DNA of 64,000 bases from contig NC_079205.1 in the NCBI RefSeq assembly GCF_026745355.1, positions 60,812,593 through 60,876,592 of the forward strand, given 5' to 3'. Below, piece after piece: positions 11,281-21,899 of the stretch (position 1 is its first letter; each line of letters begins with the position of its first letter). The notes below the pieces were generated by a model. It ran no database searches, was not told the DNA's origin, and saw nothing but the letters and a program-made list of their open reading frames with translations. Source of the stretch: Beta vulgaris subsp. vulgaris (taxonomy: Eukaryota; Streptophyta; Magnoliopsida; Caryophyllales; Amaranthaceae). A program made the translations under genes and the position numbers.

Positions 11281-13476
11281 ATGGAAGTAAAGAAGAGTTG
11301 TGGAATTTGTTTACATATTTTTATGCCATTTTTGTTGTCCATGTTGTTGATATTTGGAAACCCTAGTGTAGTTTCAGCTGTTGTTGTTCACCCACAAGAT
11401 AGAGCTTCACTTAGTGAGTTTAAATCAAAGGTAATTGACGCAGACCCTAGTTTGTTTGCTTCATGGGTTGGGTCCAATTGCACCAATTGGACCGGTGTTT
11501 TGTGTGAGAATCGGACCGGTCGGGTTGTAGCTGTGAACCTTAGCTATATGAACTTGTCTGGCACTATTAGTTCTAGCTTATGCAACCTTTTATCTCTTCA
11601 AACACTTGTTTTGTCTCATAATAACTTTAGTTCTGTGATTCCACCTTGTTTGGGGGATCTTTTGGGTTTAAGGGTGCTTGATATTAGTCATAATGGTCTT
11701 GGAGGGTTGGTTCCTGATACTTTGAGGAGGTTGAAGCATTTGAGGGAGTTAATTTTGAATGGAAATAGGTATCTAGGAGGTATATTGCCTATGTGGGTTG
11801 GTAATTTTTCGAGAAATCTTCGAAAACTTGATTTGGGTTCGAACTCATTTGGAGGGGAGATACCAGAGAGTTTGTTCTGGTTGGAGTCTCTTCGGTACTT
11901 GGACCTTTCAGAGAATAATTTGTCGGGGAAGCTTGGTGCGTTTCATCAATCTCTGGAGGTCCTCAATCTAGCTTCTAATCGTATTTCGGGTACTTTGCCT
12001 TGTTTTAATGCTTGTGTACAATCACTTAGCATCCTTAACTTGGCAAACAATTCTCTTGTTGGAAGGATTCCCTCTTGTATGTCCTCATTTCAAGCTCTGA
12101 GGCAGCTTAATCTCTCCAACAATGGGTTGAAATATGGGATTTCACCAATGTTGGTGTTCTCAGATATGCTTCTGTCTTTAGACTTGAGTTACAATCAGTT
12201 ATCAGGTCCTCTTCCTAGCAAAATTGCAGAAACAACAGACAAGTCAGGGCTTCTTGTTCTTGACCTATCACACAACCAATTTTCTGGTGACATTCCTCTG
12301 AAAATCACGGAGTTGAAAAGCTTACAGGCATTGTTTCTATCGCATAATTCACTTACTGGGGCGATTCCTGGGAGCATTGGGAATCTGACGTATCTCCAAG
12401 TCATTGATCTTTCATACAACTCTCTATCAGGTTCGATTCCTTTGAATATTGTTGGGTGTTTCCAGCTCCTTGCATTGACACTCAGCAACAACGATCTCTC
12501 GGGTGAAATACAACCAGAGCTTGATGCACTGAACAGTTTAAAGATACTAGATATTAGTAACAACAAGATCTCTGGTCAAATTCCTCAAACCTTAGCTGGA
12601 TGTAGATCACTGGAAGTTGTGGATTTCAGCTCCAATAGTCTCTCGGGATCTCTAAATGATGCAATGAACAAATGGTTAAATCTCAAGTTTTTGTCGCTTG
12701 CTCAAAACAAGTTTGAAGGTTCTCTACCTAGTTGGCTCTTCACATTCCCGTCCATCAGAACAATTGATCTTTCAGGGAACAGATTGTCCGGCTTTATACC
12801 TGATGGTACCTTCAACGTCAGTAAGAATTTCAACAATGCAGCTATCAGTGGTATGAATATTGAGCAGAACTCCTTATCATCTGAAAGTAAGGAGATTCAA
12901 ATTTCTGTTATGGTAATGGATAGAAATGAGCTAAGTTTTGCTTATGATTTACTTTCACCTGTGGGAATTGACCTATCAACTAACCAGCTAAATGGGAAGA
13001 TACCCGAGAGTCTATTCACTTTAAATGGATTGGATTACTTGAATTTGTCGTATAATCTTCTGGAGGGTCAGATTCCTGTGGATTTAGAGAGGATGTGGAA
13101 TTTGAGGGTTCTTGATCTGTCACACAATTATCTTTCTGGTCCTATTTTGGCTAATATTTCAAGCCTTCAAGACTTAGTTATGCTAAATTTTTCGTACAAT
13201 TCTCTGTCGGGATTTGTCTCGAGGAAGCAGGGTTACTGGAGATTTCCTGATGCATTTACCGGAAATCCAGCCTTATGCATTGAGGTCTCTGCCGGAAAGT
13301 GCCAACCACCAACCATTCCTGCACTTCCTGGAGATAATTTCAAGGATGATTTGGAGGGAGGGCCAGTGTCAGTGTGGATTTTCTGTGTAACTGCTGCTGT
13401 AACTTTTTATGTGACCCTGATTGCTCTCTTCTGTTGGCCACGATCAAGAAACTATATTCTTAGGTCGAAAATTTAG
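11281..13476 (+). CDS. CLV2: CLAVATA2-like leucine-rich-repeat receptor-like protein
   Basis: A single-exon reading frame of 731 residues. Order of parts: hydrophobic signal peptide (about 1-33), N-terminal cap with the CTNWTGVLC cysteine pair, about 20 plant-type LxxLxLxxNxLSGxIP repeats, an island region near residues 518-560 that interrupts the repeats, more repeats, a paired-cysteine segment (ALCIEVSAGKC), one membrane helix near 703-724 (VWIFCVTAAVTFYVTLIALF) and a tail of about ten residues with no kinase. Length, intronless structure, island position and the nearly invariant stretch ITELKSLQALFLSHNSLTGA match CLV2 of Arabidopsis (about 720 aa). CLV2 acts at the plasma membrane with the pseudokinase CORYNE in CLE-peptide signalling that limits stem-cell number, and in root and nematode responses. 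Start chosen at the first in-frame ATG, which gives a complete signal peptide. Stop TAG at 13474. Intact. Confidence 0.95.
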   Translation: MEVKKSCGICLHIFMPFLLSMLLIFGNPSVVSAVVVHPQDRASLSEFKSKVIDADPSLFASWVGSNCTNWTGVLCENRTGRVVAVNLSYMNLSGTISSSLCNLLSLQTLVLSHNNFSSVIPPCLGDLLGLRVLDISHNGLGGLVPDTLRRLKHLRELILNGNRYLGGILPMWVGNFSRNLRKLDLGSNSFGGEIPESLFWLESLRYLDLSENNLSGKLGAFHQSLEVLNLASNRISGTLPCFNACVQSLSILNLANNSLVGRIPSCMSSFQALRQLNLSNNGLKYGISPMLVFSDMLLSLDLSYNQLSGPLPSKIAETTDKSGLLVLDLSHNQFSGDIPLKITELKSLQALFLSHNSLTGAIPGSIGNLTYLQVIDLSYNSLSGSIPLNIVGCFQLLALTLSNNDLSGEIQPELDALNSLKILDISNNKISGQIPQTLAGCRSLEVVDFSSNSLSGSLNDAMNKWLNLKFLSLAQNKFEGSLPSWLFTFPSIRTIDLSGNRLSGFIPDGTFNVSKNFNNAAISGMNIEQNSLSSESKEIQISVMVMDRNELSFAYDLLSPVGIDLSTNQLNGKIPESLFTLNGLDYLNLSYNLLEGQIPVDLERMWNLRVLDLSHNYLSGPILANISSLQDLVMLNFSYNSLSGFVSRKQGYWRFPDAFTGNPALCIEVSAGKCQPPTIPALPGDNFKDDLEGGPVSVWIFCVTAAVTFYVTLIALFCWPRSRNYILRSKI

Positions 13477-13710
13477 GTGCATTGTATAGAGAACAGAAAC
13501 TTTTGTACATTTGTTATGATTTATATTAGTTATGATTCATATTTGTCCTCTAAAGGAGAAGGAAAGTCATGTTTTTAGTGATACTGTTAGAGGCTTTGAG
13601 CTAATGCTAACTTGAATCAACAACTTTTCAAGTTAGTTGTAATGTGGATGATATAGCTTGTGTTCTATTCAACAAATTTTGACTCACCTCGACTTGTTTT
13701 AGAACTAATA

Positions 13711-13969
13711 CCACCTCTGTATGTTTTTAGTTGCAACATTTGCTTTTTCACATTTGTCGAGACGATGCTTTGAACGTCAATATCTATTATTGGGTATAAG
13801 TAAAAATTATAAAAAATTTGATATTTAGAATCCTCGCATCGAGACGAATCTAACAAAATTTCACTTGACTATGTTTTTTCTTATATAATAATACGACATA
13901 ATTTAACAAAGTTGGTTGATGAATAGTGTCACAAAACCAAATGATGTAACTAAAAAAATACGGAGGTAG
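13711..13969. mobile_element. Stowaway-like MITE just downstream of CLV2
   Basis: Inverted termini CCACCTCTGTATGTTTTTAG and its counterpart TAAAAAAATACGGAGGTAG are flanked by TA (13709-13710 and 13970-13971). It lies about 230 bp past the CLV2 stop and might overlap its 3' UTR. Confidence 0.8.
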
Positions 13970-15159
13970 TATGAAGTTTTGAACCTTTTTTTTTTCCGGG
14001 AAGGTTAGAGAAATCCTATTGGTTGCAGCTTTATCCAGACGTCTCTGGGAAAGTATAAAAAAGATCAATTATTTTCTGAAATAAGTTGAATAAAACACTA
14101 CAATGGTAGGTGGGTATTTCTATAGGTGGTCTTAAAAGATATGAACATGGAAATCCTATGGTTAGAATGATTCTAGGCCGACTCTCTAAAACCCAAAATC
14201 ATTATGAGCCATTAGATTTTCGGTCATTTGTTTTTATGACCACCTTAGTATAATCAATAGTAGAAATGATATCTCCCGTTCCAAAACGAGTTTTGCTTGC
14301 ATTTCCTGTCTGCAGGGGCGGCTAAGGCCATGTGGCAAGGTGAGCAACTGCAGAGAGCCCCCGAAATATAAGGGTCCGATTCTATTAGTTGTCCGCCTAA
14401 AGAAAATAAGAAAAGAAAACCTAAATCTAATTACAAATATAAAGAGATTAATTCCTATTTGGTGTTTTTCTTCTTCTATCCTCCAAAAACCCCCCATTTA
14501 TAACTTTTCCATCTCTTCTGTTCACCAAAAAAATTAATCTTTATAATTTATTTTAGCACAGGGCCCCTAATTTTATGAGACGGTCCTGCCTGTCTGGCAG
14601 TGGCCAGTAGCACCAGTAAAGAAACGCTTTGAACTTTTTGCAAAAATGCACACATTATTATTATGCGCTATGATTGCCAGAAACCTCAAGATATCAGGTT
14701 CAGGGACAAGAAAAGGAAGCTACATCAGTTCCTAGGTTAACATAAGCCTAATGCTTCAGTTTCTACAATGACTTGCCACCCAGGAACTACCTAAGGAATT
14801 ACAAATGGAATGACAAAAAAAATATGAATTTGTGTGACAAGTATATACTCAGATCACAGGACAAACACAGATGGCTTGATTACAAGTGTGGCTACCCGTA
14901 TGAACGGTAAACAATAACATTGTTGGATTTTGCATTCCATCCTCCATGTAGCATCATCAGTAAGACATGCGAGAGTTGGAGCAATTGTCAGTTCAGTCTC
15001 ATTACTGAGGCTTCTGGTCACCTTGCATTGTTATATTTGCAGAACAACCAGCTTCTATAGACCAATAGCGAAATCGCCAGCATCTTCTCTAACAGACAAC
15101 ACAATATCTTTGCACGTCGACACCCTATTAATAAACTCGTGTTCTCCAAAAAGCCTTTG
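13970..15159. other. Spacer between convergent CLV2 and TGD3
   Basis: No coding region recognised. It presumably contains the 3' UTR of TGD3 (minus strand). 14310-14600 carries GGGCCCC/GGGGCGGC patches typical of a dispersed repeat. Confidence 0.4.
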
Positions 15160-17848
15160 CTAATATTTGATTGGTCCTTCCAGACTCCCTGATACAAACT
15201 GGACGTGCACCAAATAAGAATGCAATGTTCAACCTATCTAACATTAAAACTTGCCGTTTCAAATATATGAATTGTTCATTTCATGCATTCACAAATTTTA
15301 CATGTCTCAACAGCAGAAGATGATTAAGACATGGCATCTAATTTTCGAAGTACTGATATGATACTTACCTGTTGAACAATGGGACTAGTTGAGGTGGTAA
15401 ATTCATGGGTCAATCCTTCCCAAGCAATCCTCCCCTCGTGTAGGAAAATCAGCCTGAATCAATAGAAATCATCAGTGATGGTAATGGATCAAAACTCCAA
15501 AAAGGACATGCAATATAATAGATTGAATGAGGCACATTACCTATCAACTGCTCTTCGGATGGTACTATGTTGGTGAGTCACAACTATATAAGATGCAACC
15601 TTTCCAACCTTGCCAACAGCATCTTCACCTTTTATATGAACAGAACGGATCAGGTCTTCAACAACAGTTGATGCAATTGGATCAAGTCCAGCAGTTGGTT
15701 CATCATACAAAAGCACCTGTCGAAACAGTAGCAAGCAACCGTATTATTAAACAAACGTCCTTAACCCATTCAAATACTAATACATTTTATTTATTGTTGA
15801 TAATATACAAAAGGGAGCATATGTAACAAAGGCAAATGATGTAGCTACAGGCCCCCCTTGTCAATCATAAAGTACTACAACAAAAGATCCTAACAAAAAA
15901 ATAAAAAGACGGGATACTTCCAATTACATCAAGTAAATTGATTGACTCAAATAATTTCACAGCCATAATATATAGGGAAGATACCAAATAACTATAAATC
16001 AACCGGTTGATGATGGATTCACATTAATGGTGATGTAAGATTATCCATTATAGCTGCTATGTGTATGACATGCTTCCAATAATATTGTCAAATAAATGTT
16101 TCAGCGAGAGAGTAAAAAACATACCTCCGGTTCCACAGTATCCTTTGTGGTGTCAAAGATAATAGAACGCGCCAGGGCAACTCGTTTTTTCATCCCTCCA
16201 GACAACTCAGAAGGCAACCGATCCTCAACCTCCTGCAAATAATTACAGTATTACTCTAATCTTGTTCAAAGTCACCACATTGCAATGCACATACCCAAGT
16301 AGCAATAATCGACATAAACAAGAAAAATGACCACAAAGACTTCTAAATCCGAAAAAGATCACCACGTGCACTGGTAAAAACATACCTTCAGTCCTACTGC
16401 AGCTAGAGTTTCAGTTACCAATTCCGAAATTTGATCATCTGACATCCTGGAGTTTTCGTACCTAATTCATCACACGAAAGAATGTGGACAAGACTTAGTA
16501 TCAAACCCATAAGATATTCTCAAAAGAATTATAACTGACAAAGAATAACGAGGAGAGCCTCTTACAAAAGAAAACCAACATTCTCACGCACAGTAAGAGA
16601 ATCAAACAATGCACCACTTTGAAAGACCTGTCAAACAAACAGTACAGAAGTGAGCAACCATATTACACCACTACACTAATAAAGAAAGGTAATTATGAGA
16701 TACAATTACCAAGCCAATTCGAAGGCCGGATATTGAGACCTCCTCATCACTGATCAATCCCTCTCTCTTTTTCCCACAGATAAAGACCTCACCCTGTAAC
16801 CACATTGTCAGACTAATTTACATGAAATAAACTATAATCCAAATGCAAACGGACTTCAGAGAGATTGTTCACCTTGTCCGGAGCAAGAAGTCCAGCCATA
16901 ATTTTTAAAATGGTAGATTTCCCAGTACCAGAAGGTCCAATAATTCCAACTGCTTCCCCATGTCTGATCTACAAGCAGATGTAAATATCAAGAAACATCT
17001 CAAGAATGAAAATCGAGAGTCTCCACAAATCAAGCATGGTCAAAACTTTTACTCTTCACCTACAAGGACATAACATATGGAGAAGATAAATCTTCACCTT
17101 GAAGCTTACACCTCTTAAAATGTGTTTCTCCCCAAATGACTTGAACACATCTTTACACTCAATAAGCACATCTGAATCATCCTCGGGTTCGTCGATTGAG
17201 TTCAATATCTTCATATCAGAAGAATCCTGACACCAAAGATAATAAAGACACAACCAAGTTTGAAGCTTTACTTTGAATACCAGCAAAAAACTACATAGAA
17301 CTAATTTTTTTCAGAAACAAACATAAACAAGAAATTCTTTACTGAAAACTGAAGTAAAGCTATACACAATATAAATTCAAATAAACAAATTGAGAAACTA
17401 ATAAGTGTCAATGACATCAATCCCATGTCCTATAATCTATAATCCAAAACACCCATCAAATAAATTACAGATATAAGCATAATTATCAGGTAGCTACTAC
17501 TGAAACTAAAGAAAAAGCATAAAGTACAAGTTAGCAAATTTAGACCAATTGAAGCATCAAACTTTATTTATCTATGATTCACAAATTGATAGCAAATTGC
17601 AAAATCAATAGCTTGTCTGCTTGTTGCATCACAAAAAAAAAAAGAAAGAAACTTACACTTAATTTAAAAGGGGAAAATCCATCGCTCACATTTCTTGAAG
17701 ATGTCATACAAGAACATACAATTTTCCTCTGCATTGAAACCCAAAAATTCGACATGTTGGAAACTTCAACATTATGATTTATAGTAGAACGAGAATACCC
17801 ATGATATGAAGGTGAAAGAAACAAAGCTGAGCTTGATGTAGAAAGCAT
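15160..17848 (-). CDS. TGD3: TGD3 / ABCI13, ATPase subunit of the chloroplast lipid importer
   Basis: Ten exons, all with GT-AG borders: 17657-17848, 17098-17226, 16873-16968, 16710-16793, 16566-16627, 16386-16461, 16125-16232, 15541-15716, 15369-15453, 15160-15198. They join in frame to 348 residues. The first 60 or so are Ser-rich and basic like a plastid transit peptide. Then come Walker A GPSGTGKST (about 118-126), signature LSGGM (223-227), Walker B VLLYDEP (250-256) and the switch histidine in VVTHQHST. The C terminus is FVSGSLEGPIKY. Arabidopsis TGD3 is 345 residues and nearly collinear. With TGD1 (permease) and TGD2 (substrate-binding) it imports ER-derived lipid through the inner envelope for galactolipid synthesis. 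I chose the ATG at 17848; the frame is open 11 codons upstream but has no ATG there. No defect seen. Confidence 0.94.
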
Positions 17849-18887
17849 TTTTGATTGATATAATATTTGGGTACAAACCAAAAAGAAGATTTTTTTTGAG
17901 CAATAATAAGGATAAGTTAATTCATTGGAACATATTCTGATTGAAAGGAGAGAAATTGAATTTCTGGGTAGCTAAAATTTGGGATTTTGGGTAGGTTAAG
18001 AACCCTATTATGAATTATCAACTAATCAGTCGAACCCACCAAAAATGAGGAAGGATTCAGGGTTTTGATGGAAACCCAGAAAATTAGAAGCGAAAATTGT
18101 GAATTTGTGATGTAAATTGGTCGAATCGACAATGTAGCAGTTATAATGTGGATTAACTCGTTGATTAGAGATGAATAAGTGAAGTATTAAAGATATTTTG
18201 GGTCCCAGAAATTGGTAATCGGGAAAGAGGCTAAAAAACAAAGATAATTCGTAAAGGATAGGAGAGAGGAAATATTAAAATAATTGATGATCCAAAATTT
18301 TGGATTAACCATTGTGTATGCTTTTAGCATGTTATTGCATGCCTTCACTTTACTAACGCAGTCCAGTAAAATACCTAAAATACCCTTCATAATTTGATTA
18401 TAGGGATTTTTTGGGCTGTGTTAGTAAAGTGATGTTGCGTTTAGTAACCCCATTGTATATGGTGAGGAATTTGGTAGAAACACAAATTTCAATACCTTAA
18501 CAAAATGAAAAGCTTGGTGCTACAATCAAATATTTCTTCTTACCCTTTTTTTAATTAATCGCTACATTTTTCTTTTATACAAATTTATTTCGTGTCGCAC
18601 TTACAAGTTGAGTAATCTACAATTAAGTTATCAACTTAAATAATTTTTACATGGCTACCACATCGATTATCTTGAAGTTTGCCAATTTAGTTAACCTTAC
18701 ACATATTTTAATCATTGGTTATGCATCAAGTTCTTGTGTCATATTAGGCTATGAGTTAGAATTTGTAACTTATCATCCTCTTGAGTATTACCAAGCAAAT
18801 AAAAACTTACCTATGTTAAATAGATGATTAAATTCCATTTAGATTGACATGAGCATGGATTAATTATTTAAGGGTTCCATACATTAA
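17849..18887 (-). promoter_or_regulatory. Upstream region of TGD3, with a small hairpin repeat
   Basis: Likely holds the TGD3 leader and promoter; no element can be fixed. An inverted repeat CACTTTACTAACGCAGTCC / GGGCTGTGTTAGTAAAGTG at about 18346-18433 could fold into a hairpin and may be a tiny MITE. Confidence 0.4.
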
Positions 18888-19228
18888 GGCTCCGTTTGGT
18901 AGGGCGTAAAACATTTTCAGTGTAAAATGATTTTCATGGAAAACAATTTACAATGGAAAACACAATTCCAAAATTAGTTTTCCGTTGTTTGGTTCGATGT
19001 AAGAAAAATGATGGAAAACAAGGAAAATGAAAGAGGTAGTAAAAGGAATGTACAAAGAGGAGTGGTGGAAAATGTTTTCCTCCCAATTTTGGGGGAAAAT
19101 GTTTTCAATGGGTGGAAAATGGTTTTCCATCCCAAGTTTTACATTTTAATATTTTACACCAAACCAAACAATGTAAAATAGGAAAATAGTTTTCAAGGAA
19201 AACGTTTTACACTCTACCAAACGGACCC
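18888..19228. mobile_element. Tourist-like MITE, family A copy 3
   Basis: Begins GGCTCCGTTTGGTAGGGCG and ends CTCTACCAAACGGACCC, with TAA on both sides (18885-18887, 19229-19231). Same orientation and near-palindromic interior as copy 1; more diverged at the right end than the other two copies. Confidence 0.85.
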
Positions 19229-19831
19229 TAAACAAGCTTGGTTATAAGTTGTTGTAGAAATATCATCTACGAATTTGTGTTGTATTATGCACATACATAT
19301 GCAAATAACTATTTATTCATGTATATTTTAAGTAATAAAAAATTATTAAAAGAGACGGTCTAATTTTAATATAAAAGTAGACCTAGTCACCGAAAGAAAT
19401 TAACCTAGTTATTATTAGACTAATCCTCTTTATAATATTGGATTATTTACCATTGCCTAATTTTAATTTAAAAGTAGGCGGTCTCTTACAAGACAAACTC
19501 TTTAAGTATTTACTAAAATAACTCATGTGCAAAATGTAAACTTATCATGAGCTGTTGACTCGGGATTAAATATGTTGAATTACTATCATCTATTGCAGTT
19601 GTTGATCCGATAGTGAAATTGACCCAACCCGAAAATTGACATGAATGTTGACGTGTCAATCCCAAATTGATTGAGCCTACCATTTGGCAAGGTGGGTTTT
19701 TTTTAGGTGGAGATGTATTTCAAACTAATGTTATTTGTATAATTTAGTATTTACTACAAAATACTGAAATAGGTCGCTTGTGGTTTTGATTAATACTAAA
19801 TTAGAGTGGTTGAAATAATCTATTTACCTAA
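19229..19831. other. Intergenic, no gene seen
   Basis: Contains AGACGGTCT and GGCGGTCTCTTACAAGAC motifs (19353, 19478) around AT-rich sequence, likely another degraded repeat. No coding region. Confidence 0.35.
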
Positions 19832-19879
19832 TATTTAAAAGAGATGGTATTGTGTCAGATTCGTCTGACAAACCATTCT

Positions 19880-20211
19880 CATCGGACGTCACACACAGAA
19901 GACCATATGAAAAAAACACAACACAAGCTGAAAGAATTTACACACCATCTGAAAGAACTCAGAAGATCAAATGAAAGAAAAACAACACAAGGTGAAAGAA
20001 GTTACACACCAACTGAAAGAACACAGAAGACCAAATGAAAGAAAAATAACACGAGCTGAAAGAATTTACACACCAACTGAAAGTCAACAAAAGACCAAAT
20101 GAAATAAAAACAACACAAGCTGAAAGAATTTACACACCAACTGAAAGAGCACAGAAGACCAAATGAAAGAAAAACAACACAAGCTGAAAGAATTTACACA
20201 CCAACTGAAAG
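19880..20211. repeat. 64-bp tandem repeat, about five copies
   Basis: The phrase ACC(A/T)(A/T)CTGAAAG recurs at 19944, 20008, 20072, 20136 and 20200, exactly 64 bases apart, each followed by GACCAAATGAAAGAAAAAC-like and AGCTGAAAGAATTTACAC segments. The array lies inside the Mutator-like element. Confidence 0.9.
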
Positions 20212-20417
20212 TCAAGTACTCTCTCACCAAATTATTACTATCTTCTTCTCTACTCCTACCTCACCCCTCCCCCTCCCCCTCAAAGTCAAGTAATCTCTCA
20301 CCAAATTAGATTACCAAATACCAAATTCCTTTACACCACTTGCATGTTATGTATTTGCCTCATCTTGATGGTCAGAGCAAAGGAAAAGAGAGAAAGAAGC
20401 ATAAAGCAGAAAGAAAG

Positions 20418-20531
20418 ATGTGTTGTCCTAGTAAGATTTGCATGTTATGTATTTGCCTCATCTTGATGGTTATCGCCATCGGTTTCCTCTTCGAATTCGG
20501 CGTCTTCAAGAATGGTTTTCACAAATCTTAG
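20418..20531 (+). CDS. Small 37-residue membrane-protein-like ORF inside a Mutator-like element
   Basis: The frame from the ATG at 20418 to TAG at 20529 encodes 37 residues: a Cys-rich start MCCPSKICMLCICLI, a hydrophobic helix with MVIAIGFLF, and the tail FGVFKNGFHKS. The pattern (CxC motifs, one transmembrane helix, basic Phe/Gly/His tail) looks like a real small plant membrane peptide rather than a random frame, and I have a weak memory of similar short plant proteins, but cannot name one. Its place inside a transposon suggests a captured gene fragment (Pack-MULE). Whether it is expressed is unknown. Confidence 0.4.
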   Translation: MCCPSKICMLCICLILMVIAIGFLFEFGVFKNGFHKS

Positions 20532-20758
20532 CCAAACCTCCACCTTTTTTTTTTAATTATTACTATCACAATTGTTCCTACAGTAGCATAAAAGTGTATA
20601 CATACCGAAGATAATAATATCCCAATAAATTCCAAGAAATTTGGAATTACAGGAAGCACACCCAGACGCAGGAGAGAGAAAGTTATTGTGGGTTGTTGTT
20701 GTTGTCCGACCGAAAGTTTCGGTCAGACCGTCTGATACAATACTTTCACTAATTAAAA

Positions 20759-21899
20759 TAATTGATACACCAACTCATGATTCATGCCCAAACTAAAAAG
20801 TAATTTGGAGCCACTAATTTATTGAGTTGACGCGAAATTAGATATATTGAATTATGATCAAAGTTATCAACTCGATACCAGAATTAACATGAACACAAAC
20901 TTACAAAAAATTCAAAACTAATTCGACAACCATTTTACAAGGTCTACCCTAAGCTATATATCGTATAGAAGCGAGGGAGTTAAAGAAGGTAGTGGTTCAG
21001 ACCGAGTTGAATTTCACAAACTCCATATATGATCCACCTTTATCCGAATTTTATTTAGATCAGAATCAATCTCCTTTGTATTGGATTTCCAACAGATTAT
21101 TATTTTCTCGGATTAGATCACATAGAGTCGGATCTAGAATATTTTATCACTTAAAAACACAAAACTCAAAATTTTAGCCGATAAATCGACGATGTGGCAA
21201 TAATAATCAAATCCAGGTTGGGTTTATTGGATTTTATATCGGCTACACCGCTACACCTCTTTAGATCATATTCTCACATCTTCAGATATGAATTACTACC
21301 TCCAGTCTTTGTTAGTTTACTCGTATTCCTTTTTGAGATATCCCTTATTAGTTTATCCATTTCTTTTGTTTCTATTTTTGGAATGAGTCCATTAACTTTC
21401 CATCACATATACATTCAACTTTCACATAAAATAATAGTTTATCTTCCTTCTATGTCCTATAACATTATTTCTCCTAAAACTTTGCGCAAAAGAAACGGAT
21501 AATATAATAAAGACCGGAGGGAAAATCAGACTCAGATCCTTCCTATATTGCCCTCCCTAGATTGATCACTTGATTGTTTTGATTAAATCATAAATTAACA
21601 GGCATTTAAACCGGCGCCATATCTGGTTTCTCTCTTAGCATATCTTATCATATCGTTATTTGTTGCTGCCAGTTTCACGTTTTAAGATTTGGTATTATTA
21701 TTATACTATTCTGGACTAACCTGTCCAATCAATACACTGGAAAAAGGGCAGTATCACGCACATTTGGTAATTACCTTCCACATGAAAATCCTATAAATTG
21801 TGATGTCTTTATTACTTGTTTGTGTTGTTAGCAAGTATTTCTGCAACTTTGTCAAAATCTCAGACTATATACTCAAAAGCACGATTATTTCACAATAGA
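20759..21899. other. Upstream region of the FMN hydrolase gene, with a probable Stowaway-like MITE
   Basis: At about 21298-21523 inverted ends CCTCCAGTCTTTGTTAG and CTTTATTATAT/GACCGGAGGG resemble Stowaway termini, but only the left TA is clear. 21600-21899 presumably holds the promoter and leader of the next gene. Confidence 0.45.

Larger units (their letters stand above)
19841..20749. mobile_element. Mutator-like element, family 1 copy 2, carrying a small ORF
   Basis: Flanked by TATTTAAAA (19832-19840) and TAATTAAAA (20750-20758), a 9-bp duplication with one mismatch. Termini GAGATGGTATTGTGTCAGA and (inverted) GTGAAAGTATTGTATCAGA match the family 1 copy at 5728. The left half is a clean 64-bp tandem array. 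The right half contains a 37-codon ORF (20418-20531) and a 31-bp stretch of it duplicated at 20340. No transposase is present, so it must be mobilised in trans. Confidence 0.82.

Noticed and set aside
12195..12566. 123-codon open frame on the minus strand inside CLV2
   Set aside because: It is the antisense shadow of the leucine-rich repeats, with no protein-like features of its own.
15527..15826. Plus-strand frame across TGD3 exon 8
   Set aside because: It is antisense to the conserved Walker B exon of TGD3, which is clearly the coding strand.
19880..20211. Regular 64-bp repeat as a CRISPR-like array
   Set aside because: Units are contiguous and homogeneous with no unique spacers, and the DNA is a plant nuclear transposon.
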